A stretch of 49,015 nucleotides of DNA, from positions 1-49,015 of the forward strand of contig CANFSY010000008.1 of assembly GCA_947449875.1 (NCBI GenBank), given 5' to 3'. Shown here one piece after another: positions 16,590-23,635 of the stretch (positions within the stretch are counted from its first letter, which is position 1; every line of letters begins with the position of its first letter). A model generated the notes under the pieces. The model was given only the letters and a program-made list of their open reading frames with translations. It ran no database searches and was not told where the DNA came from. Source of the DNA: Paracoccaceae bacterium. Lineage in GTDB: Bacteria; Pseudomonadota; Alphaproteobacteria; Rhodobacterales; Rhodobacteraceae. Made by a program: the position numbers and the translations under genes.

Positions 16590-17843
16590 TCAGCGCAGCG
16601 ACCGGCCTTTGATAATCGCCTCTGGCCCAAAGCGCGCGCGAATGGCATCGGCGGCGCGTTCGGCTGCGGCGCGCTTGGCGGCATCCGGGTCCAGCAGGTC
16701 GGGCGATAGATCGGCTTGGTCTTCGGGCCCAAGATCGGAAATCCCAACGCCAATCAGCCGAAACGGCCCCTTGGCTGCGGCAGGGGCAAACAGGTCCCGC
16801 GCGGCGCGGTAGATGCGGTCGGTCAATTGGGTTGGGTCACCCAAGGTGCTGCGGCGGCTGATCAGCTGAAAATCACCGCGCTTCAGCTTCAGCGTGACCG
16901 TGCGCCCCGCCAGACCCTTGGCCTTGGCGCGGTCGGCCACCTGTTCTGACAGCCGCCAGATATGGCCATCCAGCAGGTCGGGGTCGGCGGTATCCTCAAA
17001 AAACGTGGTTTCTTTAGAAATCGACTTGACCTTTTCATCCCGCGACACCCGCCGATGATCTTCGCCCCGCGCCAGATGATACAACCGCTCGCCCATCTGC
17101 CCGAAGCGCGCCTGCAAATCGCCCCGATCCCAGCGCAACAGATCAGCGATGGTGCGCATGCCCGCAGCTTCCAGCGAGGCTTGAGTCGCAGCGCCCACAC
17201 CCCACAAAATGCGCAAAGCCTTGGGGCGCAGAAACTCTGCCGTCTCGGCCCGCCCGATCACCGAAAACCCGCGCGGCTTATCAAGGTCAGAGGCGATCTT
17301 GGCCAGAAACTTGTTGTGCGACAGCCCGATGGATCCCGTGACACCCACTTGCACCTCAATCTGTTGCACCAAACGCGCCAAGATCACCGCAGGCGGCGCG
17401 CCGTGCAGCCGCGCGGTGCCGGTCAGGTCTAAGAACGCCTCGTCCAGCGAAAGGGGTTCGATGGCAGGGGTCAACGCCTCCATCAAGGCGCGGATCTGGC
17501 GCGAGGTGTCGACATAAACCTGCATCCGCGGCTTGACCACCACCGCCTGCGGGCACAGCTTCAACGCCTGAAACATCGGCATGGCCGAGCGCACCCCATG
17601 AATGCGCGCCAGATAACAACAGGTCGACACCACCCCCCGCGTCCCGCCACCCACAATCACCGGATGATCGCGCAAAGCCGGATCATCGCGCTTTTCCACG
17701 CTGGCATAAAAGGCGTCACAATCCATATGCGCGATGGAAAGGGTCTCCAGCGCGTCGTGCGCGACAATGCGCGGGCTGCGACACACCGGACACCGCGCAC
17801 CGCTGGGGAAAAGGCAAAGACAATCGCGGCACAGGCTGGGCAT
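16590..17843 (-). CDS. dinB: DNA polymerase IV with an N-terminal zinc-ribbon-like extension
   Basis: A 417-residue Y-family polymerase. The catalytic part starts at IAHMDCDAFYASVEKRDDP (residue about 38), with the first metal Asp in MDCDAF and the acidic pair in PLSLDEAFLDLTG; the little-finger domain is C-terminal. In front is a 35-residue extension with CxxC-x9-CxxC (C5, C8, C18, C21), a probable zinc ribbon, which E. coli DinB lacks. The ribosome site is poor, but starting later would remove this conserved-looking module. DinB bypasses DNA lesions and is usually SOS-induced; I see no LexA box upstream. Confidence 0.93.
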   Translation of the reverse strand: MPSLCRDCLCLFPSGARCPVCRSPRIVAHDALETLSIAHMDCDAFYASVEKRDDPALRDHPVIVGGGTRGVVSTCCYLARIHGVRSAMPMFQALKLCPQAVVVKPRMQVYVDTSRQIRALMEALTPAIEPLSLDEAFLDLTGTARLHGAPPAVILARLVQQIEVQVGVTGSIGLSHNKFLAKIASDLDKPRGFSVIGRAETAEFLRPKALRILWGVGAATQASLEAAGMRTIADLLRWDRGDLQARFGQMGERLYHLARGEDHRRVSRDEKVKSISKETTFFEDTADPDLLDGHIWRLSEQVADRAKAKGLAGRTVTLKLKRGDFQLISRRSTLGDPTQLTDRIYRAARDLFAPAAAKGPFRLIGVGISDLGPEDQADLSPDLLDPDAAKRAAAERAADAIRARFGPEAIIKGRSLR

Positions 17844-18146
17844 GATGGGGTGAAGGTAGCATGGGGGCGGGGGGAGAGAGAAGGCCGCGCTGACGTGCCC
17901 TTGTTACACCAGCCCTGCTGACGGACTGCCCCTGAAAGCCTCCTCAGGGCGAAATGACGATTCGCTTGGCTTAATGATGACAGGAAGGTGTGGCAGAAAT
18001 CTTAGGAATGGGTCGGATGCAAAGGGCACAAGGTTGCCCCTTTGGGCTTGGTGTGACGAGATTTGCCGCTCTAACCTGCAAGTTGCAGAGACTTGCGCGC
18101 GCAGGCGTGCAAGACATCCCTGTAGGTTTGAGACAGGAGCCGTGGC
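17844..18146 (+). promoter_or_regulatory. Hairpin-rich intergenic region upstream of the membrane module
   Basis: A 303-base gap between dinB and the 18147 gene with no gene of its own. It holds at least three inverted repeats: CCCTGA/TCAGGG (17930-17935 with 17944-17949, 8-base loop); CAAAGGGCA with TGCCCCTTTG (18020-18028 with 18035-18044, one extra C); and a 9 bp stem with one G-T wobble, 18092-18100 with 18105-18113, 4-base loop. The last is 33 bases before the GTG start. None is followed by a T run, so these look more like leader structure or operators than terminators. Promoter boxes are not clear. Confidence 0.45.
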
Positions 18147-18764
18147 GTGATACGACAAATCTTTCTGGCGATTATTTTGATCGCCGCCCCCGTTGGCATC
18201 TTTGCCGCGTGGGAACACTGGGTGGCACCGCCGACCCAGCAGGCCAGCGTGCCCGATGCTTTGGGCGATATGAGCGCGTTCAAAACCATTGTCGCCGATG
18301 TGCAAGCCAGTGTGGGCGCGGGTGATCTTGCGGCCGCAGCCAGCCGCATCACTGATCTGGAAACGGCGTGGGACGACGGCGAAGAAAAGCTGCGCCCCTT
18401 GGATGAGGCGCAGTGGGGCGGTGTGGACGGCAAGATTGACGCCGCCCTCAAATCCCTGCGAATCCCCTCGCCGCAGCCTGCCAGCGTGACCGCGGCCTTG
18501 GCCGCCCTGCAAACCGCGCTTGACGATCCCGGAGCCGCCGTCGGCACAGGCGGCGTGCAGATGGTGTCGGGCATTGCTGTGACAGATGCGGGCGGGCATC
18601 CCATTTCGTGCGAGGTGATGTTGGGCGAACTGGCCAGCCAACTGGCGCTTAAGACCAACCCCGATGCCACAGCCTTGCAAGCCAAGGCGACCGAGCGGTG
18701 CAATGCCGATGACGACGCCCACGCCGACGCCTTTTCGGCGCAGGCCTTGGCCCTGCTGCGATAG
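18147..18764 (+). CDS. Membrane-anchored helical protein of unknown function, partner of COG4705 protein
   Basis: A 205-residue protein with one N-terminal membrane helix (IRQIFLAIILIAAPVGIFAAW), then a soluble, probably periplasmic, Ala-rich helical domain with DLAAAASRITDLETAWDD and DGKIDAALKSLRIP, and a C-terminal part with two Cys (about residues 155 and 184) that could form a disulfide. I recognise no named family. GTG at 18147 is the start: GGAG at 18136-18139 is 7 bases upstream. The COG4705 membrane gene begins 10 bases after its stop, so the two form a translational unit and probably one complex. Confidence 0.65.
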   Translation: MIRQIFLAIILIAAPVGIFAAWEHWVAPPTQQASVPDALGDMSAFKTIVADVQASVGAGDLAAAASRITDLETAWDDGEEKLRPLDEAQWGGVDGKIDAALKSLRIPSPQPASVTAALAALQTALDDPGAAVGTGGVQMVSGIAVTDAGGHPISCEVMLGELASQLALKTNPDATALQAKATERCNADDDAHADAFSAQALALLR

Positions 18765-18774
18765 GAAAATGACC

Positions 18775-19521
18775 ATGATGTATAACCGCGTTCCCAAAGT
18801 CACCGTTGACTTCTGGATCATCAAACTGCTTGCCGTCACCATGGGCGAAACTGCGGCCGATTATCTGGCTGTTAACATGGGGCTGGGGCTTACGGCCACC
18901 TCGGTTCTGATGACGGGCGTGTTGGTCGTGGCCTTGGCGGTGCAATTTGCGCAAAAGCGCTATGTACCTTGGGCCTATTGGCTGGCGGTGGTGCTGATTT
19001 CGGTTGTGGGCACCTTGGTGACTGACAATCTGGTCGACACCTTTGGTGTCAGGCTCATCACCACGACTTGGGTCTTTGCGCTGGCTTTGGCCATCACCTT
19101 TGCCGTGTGGTTTGCATCTGAACGCACCTTGTCGATCCATGCCATCTTCACCACCAAGCGCGAGGCGTTTTATTGGCTCGCGATATTGTTCACCTTTGCC
19201 TTAGGCACGGCGGCGGGCGATCTGGTGTCAGAGCAGTTTGGGCTTGGCTATCTGGCCACCGGAGTGTTGTTTGGCATGATTATCGCCTCGCTCGCCTTGG
19301 GCTATGCGGTCTTGCGGCTTGACCCGATCTTGGGCTTTTGGCTGGCCTATATCTTCACGCGGCCCTTGGGGGCGTCGATTGGTGACTTTATGTCACAGCC
19401 GGGGGAATATGGCGGGATGGGGTTGGGCACGATTGTGACATCGGCCCTGTTCTTGGGCACCATCATTCTGGTCGTGGCTTATCAAAGCCTCACCCGTAAC
19501 GGCACCGAGCATATACGCTGA
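18775..19521 (+). CDS. COG4705-family polytopic membrane protein with four internal repeats
   Basis: A 248-residue integral membrane protein of the uncharacterised COG4705 group. Four copies of the pattern [FY]-W-[IL]-[IA]-x6-[MVL]-G-x4-D are exact, with Trp at residues 14, 69, 134 and 189 and Asp at 29, 84, 149 and 204. Spacings are 55, 65 and 55, so units 1-2 repeat as 3-4 at exactly 120 residues. The intramembrane Gly/Asp positions suggest a transport or ion-coupled role, unproven. ATG at 18775 has AGGA 8 bases upstream; 18769 and 18778 are alternatives. Ends in the hairpin shared with the TPR gene. Confidence 0.8.
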   Translation: MMYNRVPKVTVDFWIIKLLAVTMGETAADYLAVNMGLGLTATSVLMTGVLVVALAVQFAQKRYVPWAYWLAVVLISVVGTLVTDNLVDTFGVRLITTTWVFALALAITFAVWFASERTLSIHAIFTTKREAFYWLAILFTFALGTAAGDLVSEQFGLGYLATGVLFGMIIASLALGYAVLRLDPILGFWLAYIFTRPLGASIGDFMSQPGEYGGMGLGTIVTSALFLGTIILVVAYQSLTRNGTEHIR

Positions 19522-19524
19522 ACG

Positions 19525-19545
19525 CGCGGGGGTTATGCCCCCGCG
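19525..19545. terminator. Hairpin shared by the convergent COG4705 and TPR genes
   Basis: CGCGGGGG (19525-19532) and CCCCCGCG (19538-19545) form a perfect 8 bp stem around TTATG. The stop codon of the TPR gene lies in the loop. On the plus strand GGCTTT follows, so it is a modest terminator; on the minus strand it overlaps the coding end. Confidence 0.55.
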
Positions 19546-19994
19546 GCTTTCAGGGCCTTTTCCAAATCTTCCGCCTGCTCGCAGTCGCCACACAGCGCCT
19601 GAAGCTTGGCCAAGTTCGCCTTGGCGTCCTCCAGCTTGCCGGTCGTGATGAACAGCTCGCCTTGATATTCCAGCGCGCCCAGATGGTCGGGGTTGATCGA
19701 CAGCACGGTCAGATAGGCGGCGTTGCTGTCGTCCAACTGGCCAAGCTTGCGATAGGTAAAGCCCAACAGGTTCCACGCATCGGCATTCTTGGCATCGGCC
19801 TTGGTCAGGGCGATCAGTTTGGGCAGGGCGGCGGCGAAATTGCCCTCGTCCACCATGCCTTTCGCTTCGTCATAGGCCGACGCGCTGGCCGTTTCGCTGG
19901 ACCCGTCCGAGGTGCCTGCGGCTGTGGCTGGCATGGCCAATAAAGAAAAAACGGCCATAAGGCTGGCCAGAACGATGCTATACAAATGTCCCAT
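19533..19994 (-). CDS. Exported TPR-repeat protein
   Basis: A 153-residue protein with a signal peptide (MGHLYSIVLASLMAVFSLLA, then MPATAAG with cleavage near AAG) followed by TPR-type helices: AYDEAKGMVDEGNFAAALPKL, NADAWNLLGFTYRKLGQLDDS and DHLGALEYQGELFITTGKLED. TPR modules mediate protein contacts; the protein should be periplasmic. Two Cys near the C-terminus (LCGDCEQ) form a CxxC. Start at 19994: AAAGGAG lies 8 bases upstream. No partner is evident; the next gene upstream on the strand is a class III aminotransferase with 78 bases between. Confidence 0.8.
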   Translation of the reverse strand: MGHLYSIVLASLMAVFSLLAMPATAAGTSDGSSETASASAYDEAKGMVDEGNFAAALPKLIALTKADAKNADAWNLLGFTYRKLGQLDDSNAAYLTVLSINPDHLGALEYQGELFITTGKLEDAKANLAKLQALCGDCEQAEDLEKALKAAGA

Positions 19995-20072
19995 TTTGCG
20001 TGCTCCTTTAAGCGAATATGCCCATCTTACGCACAGCTTTGCACAATCTGTCGTCACTGTTGCGTGAAAAGA

Positions 20073-21413
20073 TTAGGCCAACCCTTCTGCCCGCAGCACT
20101 TGGCCGATCGAGGTGGCGCATTTGTCAACGATTTCCGTCAGTTCCGCATCCGAGCAATTGTAGGGCGGCGATAGGATGACGATATCGCCATTCACCCCGT
20201 CGACATTGCCGCCGACCGGATAGCAGATCAGCCCGTTTTCCATCGCCTGTGCGCGCACTTTCAGGTGCAATTGGCGCGCAGCTTCGAACGGGGCTTTAGA
20301 CCCCCTGTCAGCCACAAGTTCGGCGCAGATAAAATGGCCCCGTCCGCGTATGTCGCCAATCGCCTCTACCCCCGCCAGCGCATCCGCCATCCAGCCCTTT
20401 ATTCGTTCGCCATTCGCCGCCACCCGCGCCAACAACCCCTCGCGCGCGATGATCTTTTGCACGGCAACCCCGGCGGCACAGGCGGCGGTGTGGCCGGTGA
20501 AGGTGTGGCCCGTGCCAAAAGCGCCGTCTTTGGCCCGGATCACCTCCCACACCTTGGTGGTGCAGATCGCAGCGCCCAGCGGCACATAGCCCGCAGCCAG
20601 CCCTTTGGCGACGGACATGATATCGGGTTCCACCCCGTCATAGGCCAAGGCGCGCCACGTGCCCGTGCGCCCCGCGCCGCACATCACCTCGTCCGAGATC
20701 ATCAGCACGCCGTATTTGGTGCAAATCTCGCGCACAAGTTTGGCGTAGCCATCGGGGGCGGGCACGCACCCACCCGCAGCCCCCACCACGGGTTCGAACA
20801 CAAAGGCCGCGATGGTTTGCGGCCCTTCGCGCAGAATGGCCGCTTCCAGCTCTGCCGCACAAGCGGCCCCGACCGTGGCCGAATCTGCCCCTGCCACGGG
20901 CCGATAGGCATTCACAGGCGACAGTTTGATCGAGGGGATAAAGGCCCCCTCATAAGCCGTCGTGCGTTCGGCAAAGCCTGAAAGGCCCAGTGCGCCCAGC
21001 GTGTTGCCATGCCACGACCGCTGCCGCGAGATGAACTTGCGCCGCGATGCCTGCCCGTTGGCAGTGTGATACTGCAAGGCGATCTTAAGGCAGCTTTCCA
21101 CCGCTTCAGACCCGCTGCTGACATAGACCATTTCGCGCAAAGTCCCGCCACACGAGGTGCGGATGATCTCTGTCAGCTCTTCCAGCGCGTCGGTGGTGAA
21201 ATTGTAGCGGTAAGCGTGGGCGATGTCAGACATCTGCGCTGCGACGGCGGCATTCACCTCGTCGTTGGCGTGGCCCAAGCAATAGACAGCCGGCCCGCCC
21301 GACCCGTCGATATAGGCCTTGCCTGTGGCATCCCATAGATAACTGCCCTTGGCGCGCACCACGCGGGGCAGGTCGGCGGTGGATTTCAGCGGTTCGGGCG
21401 ATGTGGCGGCCAT
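20073..21413 (-). CDS. Class III PLP-dependent aminotransferase
   Basis: A 446-residue class III (omega) aminotransferase. The PLP Lys is K270 in DIMSVAKGLAAGYVPLG; other landmarks are YIDGSGGPAVYCLGHAN at the N-terminus, VYVSSGSEAVESCLK for phosphate binding, and ISDEVMCGAGRTGTW containing the Asp that pairs with the pyridine nitrogen. Such enzymes move amino groups from omega-amino acids, diamines or beta-alanine to pyruvate or 2-oxoglutarate; the substrate is open. ATG at 21413 has GGAG 6 bases upstream. It follows sbtB on the same strand but a hairpin lies between. Confidence 0.92.
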   Translation of the reverse strand: MAATSPEPLKSTADLPRVVRAKGSYLWDATGKAYIDGSGGPAVYCLGHANDEVNAAVAAQMSDIAHAYRYNFTTDALEELTEIIRTSCGGTLREMVYVSSGSEAVESCLKIALQYHTANGQASRRKFISRQRSWHGNTLGALGLSGFAERTTAYEGAFIPSIKLSPVNAYRPVAGADSATVGAACAAELEAAILREGPQTIAAFVFEPVVGAAGGCVPAPDGYAKLVREICTKYGVLMISDEVMCGAGRTGTWRALAYDGVEPDIMSVAKGLAAGYVPLGAAICTTKVWEVIRAKDGAFGTGHTFTGHTAACAAGVAVQKIIAREGLLARVAANGERIKGWMADALAGVEAIGDIRGRGHFICAELVADRGSKAPFEAARQLHLKVRAQAMENGLICYPVGGNVDGVNGDIVILSPPYNCSDAELTEIVDKCATSIGQVLRAEGLA

Positions 21414-21443
21414 GGCAAACTCCAACTTTGCAGCACTGTGTCA

Positions 21444-21475
21444 GCGGCGGAGCCTTACAGCAAGGCCCCCGCCGC
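21444..21475 (-). terminator. Hairpin directly after sbtB
   Basis: A 12 bp stem in two parts (21444-21450 with 21469-21475 region, then 21452-21456 with 21462-21466) with a small internal loop and a 5-base ACAGC loop starts right after the sbtB stop. No T run follows on the minus strand. It may end the carbonic anhydrase-sbtA-sbtB message or stabilise its 3' end. Confidence 0.5.
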
Positions 21476-21784
21476 CTAGAACCGCGCCTTACGGATCACT
21501 TGCGCATCGGTGACGTTGATCAGGCCGATATGGCGCTCAACCACGCCAAAGGCGGCGTCCAGCAAAACCTCTAGCCGTTCGGGGGCGATCAGGCAAATCA
21601 CGGCAACCATGCCTGCGCGGCCAATCTGGCCCTCGGCACTCCACCGGCCGGATTGGCCAGCACCCCCCAAAACGGGCAGCACGCTAAAGCCCTTGACGCC
21701 TGCCGCTGTCAACGCTGCCGTCAACCGGCTTTCCATGGGCGCTTCGATCAGAATTTCCACGCGCTTGGCGGTATAGGTCTGCAT
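21476..21784 (-). CDS. sbtB: PII-like protein, SbtB type
   Basis: A 102-residue small protein with the ferredoxin-like PII pattern: TAKRVEILIEAPMESRLTAAL (first strand and helix), a flexible T-loop-like stretch of about 20 residues (LGGAGQSGRWSAEG), MVAVICLIAPERLEVLLDAA and a final VTDAQVIRK strand. It lies 3 bases after sbtA, the arrangement of cyanobacterial sbtAB, where SbtB binds adenyl nucleotides and controls SbtA. The chain ends at RKARF without the extra Cys-containing C-terminal loop known from cyanobacterial SbtB. Name by context plus fold; moderate confidence. Confidence 0.8.
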   Translation of the reverse strand: MQTYTAKRVEILIEAPMESRLTAALTAAGVKGFSVLPVLGGAGQSGRWSAEGQIGRAGMVAVICLIAPERLEVLLDAAFGVVERHIGLINVTDAQVIRKARF

Positions 21785-21787
21785 GTG

Positions 21788-22765
21788 TCAGCCCCCTACG
21801 ATAGCTTCGGCGACGGCGATGTAGGCCGGAATGCCAAAGACCAGATTGAACGGAAAAGTGATGCCCAAAGACAGGGTCAAGGCGACAGAGGGGTTCGCCT
21901 CGGGCAAGGCCACGCGCATTGCCGCAGGCACGGCGATGTAACTGGCCGACGCGGCAAGTACCATCATCAACACCGTACCCCCCAGCGACAGGCCCAAAAC
22001 CAGCGCCGCCCCAAGCCCTGCCGCAGCACCGATCATCGGCATCACCACCCCAAAAGCCACCAAGCCCGCCCCGATAATCCCCCGCGCGCCGCGCAGACCG
22101 CGCCCCGCCACCAGCCCCATATCCAGCAAGAACAGGCACAAAACCCCCTGCCACGGCGCCACAACAAAGGCCTCGACCTTGGCCATGCCGTCGGGGCCTG
22201 TGATCATCCCGATGGCAAAGGCCCCAACCAGCAGCACAATCGACCCGTTCAGCAAAATCTCGCGCCACAGGCCCGGTTCGGCGCGGCGTCCTTGGCCTGA
22301 GCGTGAGGCCAACCACAAGGCGGTGATAATCGCGGGGCTTTCCATCGCGGCGGATACGGCGACCATATAGCCCTCAGCCTCGATCCCGCGCAGGGCCAAG
22401 ATGCCGCTGGCCGTGGCAAAGGTCACGATAGAGATCGACCCGTAATGCGCCGCGACCGCCGCCGCTTCGACCGCTGACAGGCGCGACATCACCCGCAGCA
22501 GGCCAAAAGCCACGACGGGCAACACAAACGACAGGGCGATCCCTGCGGCCAAAGCCGCCAAAACCTGCCCGTCAATTCCGCTTTTGCTGACAGCGACCCC
22601 GCCTTTGAAGCCGATGGCAAACAGCAAATACAGCGCCATCGTCTTGGCCGCTGCCTCTGGCACGCTTAGGTCCGACCGCACCAAAGCGGCAAGGCCGCCT
22701 AAGGCAAAGCTTAGGATCATGGGGGTCAGCAGGTTCTGGCCTGCCAAGGTTAGCATCGCTTCCAA
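21788..22765 (-). CDS. sbtA: Sodium-dependent bicarbonate transporter, SbtA family
   Basis: A 325-residue polytopic protein of PF05982 (SbtA, formerly DUF897), with about ten helices in two inverted halves. Typical segments are LYLLFAIGFKGGVAVSKSG, AHYGSISIVTFATASGIL and AAMESPAIITALWLAS in the first half, and ASASYIAVPAAMRVALPEAN with SLGITFPFNLVFGIP in the second. SbtA imports bicarbonate with Na+. Start is uncertain: TTG at 22765 has GAGG 6 bases upstream, whereas ATG at 22756 has GGAAG only 2 bases away; I keep 22765. Between carbonic anhydrase and sbtB on one strand. Confidence 0.88.
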   Translation of the reverse strand: MEAMLTLAGQNLLTPMILSFALGGLAALVRSDLSVPEAAAKTMALYLLFAIGFKGGVAVSKSGIDGQVLAALAAGIALSFVLPVVAFGLLRVMSRLSAVEAAAVAAHYGSISIVTFATASGILALRGIEAEGYMVAVSAAMESPAIITALWLASRSGQGRRAEPGLWREILLNGSIVLLVGAFAIGMITGPDGMAKVEAFVVAPWQGVLCLFLLDMGLVAGRGLRGARGIIGAGLVAFGVVMPMIGAAAGLGAALVLGLSLGGTVLMMVLAASASYIAVPAAMRVALPEANPSVALTLSLGITFPFNLVFGIPAYIAVAEAIVGG

Positions 22766-22833
22766 GTGTCACCTCGCAATTTCATGCGAGATAAGGGGTC
22801 CGCGGCCTATTTCAAGCCCGCGCAAGCATCCCC

Positions 22834-23481
22834 TTAGACCGGAACAAAGCCGTCCTTGGCGGGATCGAACTGTTCCAGCGCCCCTTCGCCCGTGTTGTTC
22901 CACAGGCCGTGCAGCGTCAGCATATCGTCTTCCAAGGCGGCGCGCACAAAGGGGAAGGTCATCAGATTTTCCAGCGACACCCGCACCGCCTGCTTTTCCA
23001 AGGCCGCGATCCGCTCGTCTTGGGGCAGGTCTTTGACGCGCTCGTAGCCGGGGCGCAAAATATCCATCCAGCGGCCGACAAAGGACGACTTCTCTTCCAG
23101 TTGCGGCGCAAGCCCGCAGCACATGTCATGGCACCCCTTGACCCCGCCGCAGTTGGAATGGCCCAGCACCACAATATGCGCCACTTTCAACGACGACACC
23201 GCATATTCCACCGCAGCCGAGGTGCCGTGATATTCCCCGTCCGGATTGTATGGCGGCACCAGATTGGCCACATTGCGGTGGATAAAGAACTCTCCCTCAT
23301 CCGCGCCGAAGATCGAGGTGACATGCACCCGACTGTCGCAGCACGAAATCACCATAGCCCTCGGATGCTGCCCGCTTTCCGCCAACCGTCGGTACCACGC
23401 GCGGTTGTCTTGATAGGTCGTGGCCCGCCAGCCTTGAAAGCGGGCGACCAGATAAGACGGCAGGGGGCGGGCGTGATCCAT
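22834..23481 (-). CDS. Beta-class carbonic anhydrase
   Basis: A 215-residue beta carbonic anhydrase (EC 4.2.1.1), interconverting CO2 and bicarbonate. Zinc ligands are C47, H108 and C111, and the Asp-Arg dyad is D49/R51 (SCCDSR and GHSNCGG). Length and the RNVANLVPPY and TSAAVEYAV segments are typical. AAGGAG lies 6 bases upstream of the ATG. It begins a same-strand run with sbtA (68 bases on) and sbtB, consistent with a bicarbonate supply operon. A LysR-type palindrome lies just upstream. Confidence 0.96.
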   Translation of the reverse strand: MDHARPLPSYLVARFQGWRATTYQDNRAWYRRLAESGQHPRAMVISCCDSRVHVTSIFGADEGEFFIHRNVANLVPPYNPDGEYHGTSAAVEYAVSSLKVAHIVVLGHSNCGGVKGCHDMCCGLAPQLEEKSSFVGRWMDILRPGYERVKDLPQDERIAALEKQAVRVSLENLMTFPFVRAALEDDMLTLHGLWNNTGEGALEQFDPAKDGFVPV

Positions 23482-23512
23482 CGAAGGCTCCTTCTTTGAC
23501 CGCCCACCATAG

Positions 23513-23529
23513 TTTGCAATTGCAGCAAA
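23513..23529. promoter_or_regulatory. Candidate LysR-type regulator box upstream of carbonic anhydrase
   Basis: TTTGC-N7-GCAAA, a 17 bp interrupted palindrome, contains the T-N11-A core (T at 23515, A at 23527) of LysR-family sites. It sits 32-48 bases upstream of the carbonic anhydrase start and about 107 bases upstream of the divergent 23636 gene. No lysR gene is in the window. Confidence 0.35.
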
Positions 23530-23635
23530 TTCGAGAGGAATCGTAGCGATAAAGCGGCGGCATAACGGCCCTGCGGCAAGGGTTTGTTTAACTTATCGGC
23601 CCACACTGGCCTTGGGTGAAGTGGGAGTGTGGAAT

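Noticed and set aside
17844-17900. LexA box upstream of dinB
   Set aside because: I looked for GTTC-N7-GTTC-type repeats and found none.
17904-18842. A 312-codon minus-strand frame covering the hairpin-rich gap and the 18147 gene
   Set aside because: The opposite strand has a proper ribosome site, membrane helix and coupled neighbour; this frame has none of them.
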